Origin: Streptomyces endocoffeicus
GTDB lineage: Bacteria > Actinomycetota > Actinomycetes > Streptomycetales > Streptomycetaceae
Reading direction: 5' to 3'
DNA: 63,041 nucleotides
NCBI RefSeq assembly: GCF_016741935.1
Contig: NZ_JAERRG010000041.1
Coordinates: 1-63,041, forward strand
Below, one piece after another: positions 56,326 to 63,041 of the stretch. A model generated the notes under the pieces. It was given only the letters and a program-made list of their open reading frames with translations, was not told the DNA's origin and did no database searches. How positions within the stretch are numbered: position 1 is the stretch's first letter; each line of letters starts with the position of its first letter. The translations under genes and the position numbers were made by a program.

Positions 56326-56600
56326 GCTGCCGATGTTCTTCAGACGGGGCAGCAGGCGGAATTTGAGCAGCTCGGTGAAGGCGAACCCGACCACGCTCGC
56401 GCCGTGCGTGTCGACGTAGTTCGACTCGATCTCGGTGTCCGTGCAGTGCCGCAACAGGCCCTCGATCATCGCCGCGACCTCGGACGACGAACAGCTCTTG
56501 AGCTGGGAGTAGACGCAGACGTTCTTCCGCTCCACATGCCAATAGATCATCCAGTTCCGTAGCGGGCGTGGGTCTCGGTCATGAAGTTCGAGGACCACAC
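56326..56600 (-). pseudogene. Tn3-family transposase fragment
   Basis: An internal piece of about 90 residues of a Tn3-type TnpA: MIYWHVERKNVCVYSQLKSC, EVAAMIEGLLRHCTDTEIES and NYVDTHGASVVGFAFTELLK followed by LPRLKNIGSILCRP. A frameshift lies before MIYWHVER (upstream TETHARYG is in another frame). Both ends are missing, and the IS lies at its 3' side. It is a relic of an earlier transposon. Confidence 0.85.
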
Positions 56601-56814
56601 GCCCGATCAAGGTCATGCCCGCGACCGAGCCGGCAAATGGGCAGCAGGATCGCGCAGAGCTGTGCTCCGGTCCGCAGTGGGTGGTGAATACCGTATCCGC
56701 GGGCAGGCCGCAGCCGGATCCTCCAGAACTGCGGCCCGTGCAGCGGCTGGGGAAGGGGGTGGGTGGCTCTGCGGGGCTGGGAGGTTCGTCAGGGTGGTTC
56801 CTTGCAGCGAGGGA

Positions 56815-58119
56815 TCAGCGCGGCTGCCCCGCCGGAGCGGGTGTGAAGGTGACGGGAAGGCTGGCCAGGCCGCGGTACCAGAGCGAATCCAGCCACTCTA
56901 GCTCGTCCGGGGCGACTGCCAGCGTCACATCAGGAAGTCGGTCGAGGAGCACCGCGACCGTCGTCTGCGCGATCGTCTTGGCCATCTCCGGCGCCCCCAC
57001 CGGGCAGCCGTAGTCCCCGTGGCTGAAGGACAGGTGGGCGCTGTTCCCGGCGAAGCCCGCGTCCGAGTCGGACCACAGCAGGGGGTCCCGGTTCGCGGCG
57101 GCGTATCCGAGCACGACGAGGTCCCCGGCGCGGAGGTGCTGGCCCCCGAGCGTGGTGTCCCGGGTGACGTAACGCCCGAGGAGGTTCTGCATGGGGGAGT
57201 CGGCCCACAGCACCTCGGTCAGCGCCTCGCCGACGCTGAGACGGCCGCCCGACAGAGTCAGAGAGAAGCGGTCGTCCATGAGCATCAGCCGGATGGTGTT
57301 GCCGATCCAGCAGGCTGTGAGGGGTAGCTGTCCGGCCATCATCGCCATCAGGTCCGCGACGGCTTGCTCATCGCTCAGGGTCGGGGCAGCCTGGAGAAGC
57401 TGGGAGATGATGTCCGATCCGGGAGCCTGGCGCCTGGCCGCCACCAGCCGCGCCAGCAGCTCGGCGGCGCGCTGCTGGCCCGGGATGGCGTCGTCGTCGG
57501 CGATCACCGTGGCGCACACGGCCTTCGCCACGGTCTCCAGTTCGTCGTTGGGGATGCCGAACAGCCGGGCCATGACAAGCGAGGGCACCGCGTAGACGTA
57601 CTCGTTTATCAGGTTCGAGTTGCCGCGGCCCGCGAAGGTGTCGACCATGTCGTCGGCGAACCGCTCGCAGTACGACTGGAGCTCGAAGGGGTCGATGGCG
57701 GCGATGGCCTGGCTGATGGCCATCGAGCGCATCCGGTGCTCTTCCCCTTCCGTGTGGAGCACGACCGGGCCGGGCGCCACCCAGGGCAGGAGGTTCCAGT
57801 CGGCCGGGACCTGCGGCCAGCAACTCCAGCGGCGGCTGTCCCGCTCGAAGGTCTGGACGTCGGTGGTGACCCGGAGGACATCACGGTAGCCGAGGACCAG
57901 CCACGCGGGCAGGTCGCCCTCCAGCAAGATCGGGGCGACCGAGCCGTGTTCCCGCCTCATCTGCTGATAGACCCCGGACGGATCGTCCTGGAACCGCGGC
58001 CCGTAGAGCGGCGCGGCTCCGGCGTGCGCCGAGCAGCCGGGGGGCGGCTCCGGAGAGTTGGCGTCATCGGAGATGTTCGGCATGTCCTGTGCGTCCTGCG
58101 GATCCTGGAGGTTCGTCAC
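56815..58119 (-). CDS. CYP157-like cytochrome P450 lacking the ExxR motif
   Basis: A 434-residue P450. The heme loop is FSHGDYGCPVGAPEMAKTIA with its Cys thiolate. The I-helix has MAGQLPLTACWIGN. In the K-helix the normally invariant ExxR is replaced by EVLW (LTEVLWADSPMQNLLGRYVT). CYP157 enzymes of Streptomyces are known to lack ExxR in just this manner. The N-terminal 30 residues are acidic and Pro-rich. No conservon genes accompany it here and no ferredoxin gene adjoins it. Redox partner and substrate are unknown. The ATG at 58119 follows a GGAAGAA box. Confidence 0.85.
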   Translation of the reverse strand: MTNLQDPQDAQDMPNISDDANSPEPPPGCSAHAGAAPLYGPRFQDDPSGVYQQMRREHGSVAPILLEGDLPAWLVLGYRDVLRVTTDVQTFERDSRRWSCWPQVPADWNLLPWVAPGPVVLHTEGEEHRMRSMAISQAIAAIDPFELQSYCERFADDMVDTFAGRGNSNLINEYVYAVPSLVMARLFGIPNDELETVAKAVCATVIADDDAIPGQQRAAELLARLVAARRQAPGSDIISQLLQAAPTLSDEQAVADLMAMMAGQLPLTACWIGNTIRLMLMDDRFSLTLSGGRLSVGEALTEVLWADSPMQNLLGRYVTRDTTLGGQHLRAGDLVVLGYAAANRDPLLWSDSDAGFAGNSAHLSFSHGDYGCPVGAPEMAKTIAQTTVAVLLDRLPDVTLAVAPDELEWLDSLWYRGLASLPVTFTPAPAGQPR

Positions 58120-58291
58120 AGTTCTTCCTGGGAGCGGCGGTTCAGCGTTGCGGCCCGCACGCTCAGCGTGCAGGCGGCACAGGTTAACCTTGGGAGTCCA
58201 CTCCGACCAACCATCAGATCGTCAGACGAGCCGCCGCCCGGCGCGTCAGCTCGTGCCGATTGGACGGCTGAAGCTTCCGTCAGCCCATCGG

Positions 58292-58450
58292 GGCCCTCGT
58301 TGTCCCTCCGTAATGCCCCGCTGACTCCGACCGGTAGGCTGCGTCTCGCCCGGTGTGTCGTCGAGGACGGCCGGCCACTACGACGAGCGGCGGAGCGTTT
58401 CCAGGTCGGCCACACCACCGCGGCCCGCTGGGCAGGTAAGCTTGAAGGAC
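58292..58450 (+). pseudogene. IS481-type transposase N-terminal fragment
   Basis: The segment RNAPLTPTGRLRLARCVVED followed by GRPLRRAAERFQVGHTTAAR is the helix-turn-helix start of IS481-family transposases. It ends near KLEGL and no integrase core follows. It is a truncated relic next to an IS110 fragment. Confidence 0.75.
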
Positions 58451-58471
58451 TCTGTTGGCCGGTGTGATGGT

Positions 58472-58655
58472 TCAACTGAAATGACCTTTCAGGTGGTCCG
58501 CGAGTTCCAGGATGGCGCCGCTGGTCGCGGCCACGTGCCACACCCGCTGCACCCTCCGGCCGGGCTTGTCCTCGTGTGGCACCCGGGTGCACACCATCCC
58601 GGACGCCTTGGCGATATCGATCGCCGCGACCCTCTCCACCAGTTCCGGGACCCTG
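58472..58655 (-). pseudogene. IS110-type transposase N-terminal fragment
   Basis: PELVERVAAIDIAKASGMVC followed by VWHVAATSGAILELADHLKG matches the start of IS110-family (RuvC-like DEDD) transposases, including the first catalytic Asp in AIDIAK. It breaks off after about 60 residues. The gap to 58950 holds nothing recognisable. Confidence 0.75.
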
Positions 58656-58950
58656 CTCGCTCTCCTCGGCATCCCTCTCCGCCACGGGCGGGCGCCCCTT
58701 TCCCCTCGTTCCGTTCGTACAGGCGGCACCCGCCCCAAGGGGCCACGGGGAAACGAAATCTGACCGGCGTGCTCCACGGCAACAAGGCAAGGCCCCGCAG
58801 CGGCCCCTGCACCAGACTGACCTACGGGCTTGGTGTCCCAACGAGCAACCGGAGTCGGCGAGCGGGCGCCGCGACCATGTTTTCACGCCGGCAAGGCGTT
58901 CCCCGACAGGAACCAGAAGGACTGACCTGTTGGTTGGCTGAGATCGCGGC

Positions 58951-59562
58951 TCATGCCCGGCGGTGTTCCGGGCTGGGCGTATGGATGCCGTTTTCGAGCG
59001 TGCGGATGACAGCGGAGACGATGCCGTGCCTCGGCAGCCCGCAAGCGTCGGCGTCCTGGTACCCGGTGTACACCAGTGACCAGAGCACACGTTGGATCCA
59101 GGCGGGAGTGACGTCCGGGTCGAAGGCGCCTTCGGCTTGCCCGCGCTTGATGAGAGTGATCACCGGGTCATGGAGAGGGTCCGGTGTGTCTGCTGTGCCG
59201 CGGCCTTCCAGAACGCGCGGATCGCCGAACAGGAATACCAGCCGGTCGCCGACCGCCACCATCGCGGTGACCAGCCTGCGCATCGCCTCGATGGGGGAGC
59301 CCTGGTCGATGGCCGCGCCAGTCACCGACTCATCGATCGCCGCGATGGAGTCCTCGATGGCTGCACTGACGAGCCCGGTGCGGTCGGAGAAGTAGCGGTG
59401 CAGTGTCGTGCGGCCGACGCCGGCGGCGTCTGCGATATCCGCCAGCGTGGCGTGATAGTCGCGGCCGAGCACGGAGGCGGCCGCGCCGAGGATGGCGCGG
59501 CGTGTACGACTTCGTGTTCGTGCTCCTGCGGCCTCGGGCCCCGGCTCCTTCATGCCGGTCAC
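58951..59562 (-). CDS. TetR-family transcriptional regulator
   Basis: A 203-residue regulator. The helix-turn-helix is RRAILGAAASVLGRDYHATL followed by ADIADAAGVGRTTLHRYFSD. The C-terminal ligand domain (residues 70-190) has no special motif. It diverges from the ferredoxin/MBL gene at 59674. Between them is a perfect 34-bp palindrome, which is probably its operator. Autoregulation and repression of the neighbour are likely but inferred. Confidence 0.9.
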   Translation of the reverse strand: MTGMKEPGPEAAGARTRSRTRRAILGAAASVLGRDYHATLADIADAAGVGRTTLHRYFSDRTGLVSAAIEDSIAAIDESVTGAAIDQGSPIEAMRRLVTAMVAVGDRLVFLFGDPRVLEGRGTADTPDPLHDPVITLIKRGQAEGAFDPDVTPAWIQRVLWSLVYTGYQDADACGLPRHGIVSAVIRTLENGIHTPSPEHRRA

Positions 59563-59595
59563 TGTACTACTGGGCCCCGATGATGGACATTGATG

Positions 59596-59629
59596 ATCAC
59601 TAATGGAACATTAATGTTCCATTAGTGAT
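59596..59629. promoter_or_regulatory. 34-bp perfect palindrome, probable TetR operator
   Basis: The site reads ATCACTAATGGAACATT followed by its exact reverse complement. It lies 34 bases from the TetR start and 44 bases from the MBL start. Its length and AT-rich centre suit one or two TetR dimers. It is strikingly AT-rich relative to the flanks. Confidence 0.82.
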
Positions 59630-59673
59630 ACGTTGACTCCCCTGGTGACCCTTTGCTCGGAGGGGGAACGACG

Positions 59674-60552
59674 ATGGCTCGCGGAGACCGGCGCCACCCT
59701 GAGAACGTGGCCGGAGACTGGTTCGTCGACGACCGCTGTATCGGCTGCGGGGGTTCGGTCTCGCTCGCGCCGACGCTGTTCGGGCTGGCAACCGACGGCG
59801 AGCACTTCGTCATGACCCGCCAGCCAACCACCGAAGACGAGGTCCTGCATGCACAGCTCGCCGCCGAGGTGTGCCCGTCCCGGTCGATCGGCACCGAATC
59901 CGGCGTGACGTGGCGGCGACACCACCCCCTGGAGATCGCACCCGCCACTTGGCGGACGGGCTCGAACTCGCGCAAGGCCGCAGGCGGCAACGCCTTCCTC
60001 GTGCAGCGCACCGCGGGCAACCTCCTCGTCGACGCGCCGCGCTTCACCCCGTCGCTACGTGCCTGGATGGAGTCGCTCGGCGGGATCGCGGCGATCTTGC
60101 TGACGCACCGCGACGACGTCGGCGACGCCGAGCGCTATGCCGATGCGTTCGGTGCTGAAGTGGTCATCCATGCCGCCGACGCTGACGCCGCCCCGTTCGC
60201 AGGCCGGGTCCTGACGAGTGCCGAGACCTGCGAGGTCGCCGCCGGCGTGCTGGCGATCCCCACCTCCGGGCACACCGAGGGGCACGTCATGTACCTGAAT
60301 GACGACGGCACCCTGTTCACCGGCGACTCGCTCGGCTGGGACCCCTATCGTCATGACCTCGGCGCAGAACCGTCCGTGTGCTGGTACTCCTGGCCCGCCC
60401 AGGTCGACTCACTCCAGCGGCTCGACGGCTTCGGTTTCGCACGGGTCATTCCCACCCACGGCACGATGAGTCCGACGCTCGAACCGGGCGACATGCGCCG
60501 GCGGCTGCAGGCGCTGGTCGCCCGCCTGCGGCGCGACCTGGCGGGCGAGTAG
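59674..60552 (+). CDS. ferredoxin-like/metallo-beta-lactamase-fold fusion protein
   Basis: A 292-residue protein. Residues 15-75 resemble a single-cluster ferredoxin: DRCIGCGGSVSLAPTLFGLA and, after a gap, AAEVCPSRSIG. Of the usual four cysteines the third is Ser, so a 3-Cys cluster or no cluster is possible. Residues 100-280 are an MBL-fold hydrolase with THRDDVGDAERYADAFG, PTSGHTEGHVMYL, FTGDSLGWDPY and PTHGTMSPTLE. ATG 59674 follows GGAGGGGGAA. It is controlled probably by the divergent TetR. The substrate is unknown. Confidence 0.85.
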   Translation: MARGDRRHPENVAGDWFVDDRCIGCGGSVSLAPTLFGLATDGEHFVMTRQPTTEDEVLHAQLAAEVCPSRSIGTESGVTWRRHHPLEIAPATWRTGSNSRKAAGGNAFLVQRTAGNLLVDAPRFTPSLRAWMESLGGIAAILLTHRDDVGDAERYADAFGAEVVIHAADADAAPFAGRVLTSAETCEVAAGVLAIPTSGHTEGHVMYLNDDGTLFTGDSLGWDPYRHDLGAEPSVCWYSWPAQVDSLQRLDGFGFARVIPTHGTMSPTLEPGDMRRRLQALVARLRRDLAGE

Positions 60553-60640
60553 TTACGCGCCCCACTCGCACGGGTTCGCAGCGCTGACGCGAACCCGTGC
60601 ACCTGCAGCGGGAGATGGAGACGGTCGGGCGGTTCCCGCG

Positions 60641-60808
60641 TTGCCGGACGGCTCGCAGACTGCGGCCCTGCGCGCGCACGCCGCCGAGAAGCGTCTTGAG
60701 CTGCCCGAGGAGTGGGTGTTCGAGGACGAGGGCCACTCCGGGGCTACCCTGGTGCGGCCCGCCCTGGAGCGACTGCGCGACCTTGTCGCCCAGGTCGGTG
60801 TGGATGTG
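60641..60808 (+). pseudogene. serine recombinase fragment
   Basis: DGSQTAALRAHAAEKRLELP followed by EEWVFEDEGHSGATLVRPAL and ERLRDLVAQVGVDVV is the N-terminal catalytic part of a large serine recombinase, without the nucleophile region. It ends abruptly at about 60808, where the antisense fragment of a tyrosine-recombinase-like gene begins. Confidence 0.75.
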
Positions 60809-60811
60809 GTC

Positions 60812-61335
60812 CCGGTCGGCAGTTCTGAGGCGAGGGTGAACAAGGCAGTGGAGCGGTCCGGCTGGGGCCGGATCCCGATCTTGTGCAGCCGGACGTCGAT
60901 CTGACTGTCGCTGAGCGGTCGCCCTGGATGCCCTCCTGGGAAGAGCCATGGGATGTCGTCAGGGGTGCCGATCTTCGCCTTGCCACTACGGGTCGCAACG
61001 AGTTCGCGGACCAGGGCGGCGAGCGGCGCCGGGAGGACAACCGGTGAGGTTCCGAAGGTGATTGTGAAGGTGTCGACGTCGTCGACGGTGAGTTGGCTGA
61101 TGGCGGCGATCTTCTGTGCGTAGAGGATCAGCAGCAGTCCGGCGACTCGGTCGGAGGTGAGCAGCGTGTCGTCGTTGAGGAGCCGCCGGGCGTCGGCCCA
61201 GCGCTTCTCGCTGTCGATGGTGCTCAGCGGGTCCAGCGGACGGTTCCGTAGGTGAGGCCGCGGGCATGCCGATGCTGTACCGACCAGCGGACGAAGTGCC
61301 CGGTCTCGTCGCGGTAGCTGACCGCGGGTTCGGCC
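60812..61335 (-). pseudogene. tyrosine-recombinase-like protein, fragment
   Basis: Residues such as RWADARRLLNDDTLLTSDRV, AGLLLILYAQKIAAISQLTV and DDIPWLFPGGHPGRPLSDSQ resemble a family of integrase-like proteins from Streptomyces. An upstream piece (FVRWSVQHRHARGLTYGTVR) is in another frame, so a frameshift lies near 61230. The C terminus after LASELPT is lost at the junction near 60810. It is not functional. Confidence 0.65.
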
Positions 61336-61380
61336 ATCCAGCGTTCCAGGGGAAACGCGCCACACCGGGCTGCGCACTAC

Positions 61381-62917
61381 CGGTAGTTCGTTAAATCCGG
61401 CGGTGGTGTGGGTTGACGGCTGGTCGGGTTGGTCGTAGGCCGGTGGTAGGAGTCAACTGCCTTGCCGGAGGCTGAAGATGACCGCTCGCCGTCCGTGTCC
61501 GCCTGCGCCGGGGCCGTTGGAGGACTACGCGGCCCGGTTCGACGACCTCTTCTTCAGCCTGGCCCAGCGGCGAGGGTTTCGCGAGTACCTGACCGGACTG
61601 CTGGCGCCACGGGAGCGGAACAAGACGATCACCTGTCTGGCAGGGGCGGAGCCGGTGGCGGGTGCGGGGATGCCGGGGGTGCAGCGGCTGCAGTTCTTCC
61701 TGTCCGAATCGCCCTGGGAGGCCGAGCAGATCAACGACCGGCGGCTTGAACTGCTGCGCGAGCAGCCGGCGACGGCTCCGCACGACGGCGGGGTCATCGT
61801 GATCGATGACTCCGGGGACCGCAAGGACGGCACAGCCACCGCACATGTGGGCAGGCAGTGGCTGGGCCGGCTGGGCAAGACGGACAACGGTGTCGTCACG
61901 GTGACCACGGTGTGGACCGACGGCCGTGTGTACTACCCGCTGCACGCCACTCCCTACACCCCCGCCCACCACTTCGCCCGCGGCCGCTCCGACCCGGCCT
62001 TCCGCACCAAACCGCAGCTGGCCGCAGCCCTCGCGGCCCGCGGGAAGGAGGCGGGCTTCGGCTGCCGCGCGGTGGTCGCCGACTGCGCCTATTCCGTCAG
62101 CGACACCTGGTACCTCGCACTGCGCCAGGCCGGCCTGGCCTACGTGGTCGCGCTCAAGCCGCACCGCGGCACCTGGGCCCCGGCAGACCAGCCGCACACC
62201 CCCATCGAAGACGCCCACGCCCTGACCTGGCGCGATGCCAGGCGTCCAGGCGACTGGACGCCCGTGGAGCGTCACTTCCGTGACGGGCACACCGAGACCT
62301 GGTGGGCCGCCGATGCCCGCCTGGGCGGCTACGGCCCCGACTCACCCTGCCGACTGGTCGTGGCCACCACCGACCCAGCCGGCCTCCCGGAGAAAGGCCA
62401 CCTGGTACCTGGCTACCAACCTGCCTCACCCCGACGCACCCCATGCCACCACCGGCCCGCACCCGCCGGCCGGCCTCGCCGAGATCGTCCGCCTCTACGG
62501 CCTGCGGCCGTGGATTGAGCAGAGCTACAAGCAGGTCAAGGACGAACTCGGCTGGGCCGACTTCCAAGTCCGCTCCGACCGCGCCATCCGCCGCCACCAG
62601 ATTCTGGTCAACTGCGCCTTCTCCTTCTGCTGGGACCAGTGGTTCGCCCCACCAGGGCCCCTGGATACCACCGGGCCGGACCCGTGCCCCGACAAGGGGC
62701 CAGAGAGGGGGACCGGCCCCGTCCCACCAGCCCCAACAACCTTGTTGGCCCAAGGCCTTACGAGCCATCCGTTCCTGGCTCACCCCCGCCACCACCCTCA
62801 CCCGATGGTGGCGAGCCTGGACGGACAGGGACCCACCCTCCGAGCTCCAGGCCCTGATCGACGCGGTCACCACCGGACACGGCATTGACCTCTACCGCCG
62901 GATTTAACGAACTACCG
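61381..62917 (+). mobile_element. IS701-family insertion sequence (1537 bp)
   Basis: Perfect 24-bp inverted repeats (starting CGGTAGTTCGTTAAATCC) bound the element. CTAC is duplicated directly outside at 61377-61380 and 62918-62921, as expected for IS701 (4 bp). It has one transposase gene, which contains frameshifts. The exact target duplication shows that it transposed as a unit before its gene decayed. Confidence 0.9.
61478..62907 (+). pseudogene. IS701-family DDE transposase, frameshifted
   Basis: The N-terminal two-thirds are in frame: VIVIDDSGDRKDGTATAHVG with the first catalytic Asp, then VVADCAYSVSDTWYLALRQA with the second. At about 62395 (after PAGLPEK) the frame shifts, and the rest of the catalytic region (WIEQSYKQVKDELGWADFQV) is in another frame. 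A second shift around 62690-62740 restores the terminal ALRAIRSWLTPATTLTRWWR to the stop. The enzyme could not be made without two frameshift events. Confidence 0.85.
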
Positions 62918-63041
62918 CTACTGAGCTTTTCGTTAGTTCTGTGGGTGCAGGGGCTTCAGCGGTGTGAGCATGTTGGTGTGTCTTCCGAGTCGCAGGCCGT
63001 TGTTTCCGACGTCTCCGTTCTGCCGCTGACGCGGCCGCAGT
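62918..63041 (+). other. sequence beyond the IS701 element, possible gene start
   Basis: After the CTAC duplication a GTG at 62978 opens a frame SSESQAVVSDVSVLPLTRPQ that runs to the window edge. There is no clear ribosome binding site and the family is not recognised from 21 residues. It may be a gene cut by the window end. Confidence 0.25.

Overview
The DNA is about 70% G+C with strongly GC3-biased, tightly overlapping genes. It carries two SAM-IV-type riboswitches, Tat-type lipoproteins, a CYP157-like P450, fused two-domain dipeptide-type ABC ATPases and IS701/IS481/Tn3-like debris. Together these point to a Streptomyces (or close actinomycete) chromosome, in an accessory and partly decaying region. 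No rRNA, tRNA or CRISPR array was seen.

Roughly 0.2-54.7 kb is one large organosulfur-scavenging island. Layout: (i) 10.8 to 0.2 kb, minus strand: promoter, SAM-IV riboswitch, cysteine-type leader peptide, a three-part amino-acid/cystine-type ABC importer, a GNAT acetyltransferase, a second leader peptide, four luciferase-like monooxygenases (LLM), an LLM remnant, an SsuE-like FMN reductase and a broken SfnB/DszC-like gene. (ii) 10.9-14.3 kb: wreckage of TauD, arylsulfatase, an LLM and a MetY-like gene around an intact MFS exporter. (iii) 14.6-26.1 kb, plus strand: promoter, leader peptide, three LLMs, a DUF1684 protein; then promoter, SAM-IV riboswitch, leader peptide, a Pro/Ile-rich micro-ORF, a dipeptide-type ABC importer and another LLM. 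(iv) 26.2-29.1 kb: a broken hydrolase, a divergent XRE regulator/FMN reductase pair, and an SfnB-like remnant. (v) 36.1 to 29.1 kb, minus: promoter, leader peptide, LLM and a second dipeptide-type importer. (vi) 54.7 to 36.2 kb, minus: leader peptide, third dipeptide-type importer, three acyl-CoA-dehydrogenase-like monooxygenases, four LLMs, a nitroreductase, two aldo/keto reductases and an MFS transporter. The inferred logic is that importers bring in organosulfur compounds, flavin reductases supply FMNH2, and LLM and SfnB/DszC-like oxygenases cut C-S bonds to release sulfite for cysteine synthesis. Expression is gated by sulfur status.

The most striking signal is that six transcription units begin with a short ORF whose 14-residue core aligns without gaps: Asp at core position 5 and Cys at position 14 in all six, in every case ending close to a stop codon. 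Two of the six lie directly behind SAM-IV riboswitches, which suggests two-tier (SAM plus cysteine) control. This leader class is known in actinobacteria, but six copies wiring one island, combined with riboswitches, look worth study.

From 54.9 kb onward the window is a mobile-element graveyard with a few intact genes. It holds a 177-bp long inverted-repeat element abutting an intact IS with 36-bp ends, a Tn3 transposase fragment, a CYP157-like cytochrome P450 whose K-helix ExxR is ExxW, IS481 and IS110 fragments, a TetR regulator separated by a perfect 34-bp palindrome from a ferredoxin/metallo-beta-lactamase fusion, recombinase fragments, and a frameshifted IS701-family element with 24-bp ends and a 4-bp target duplication.
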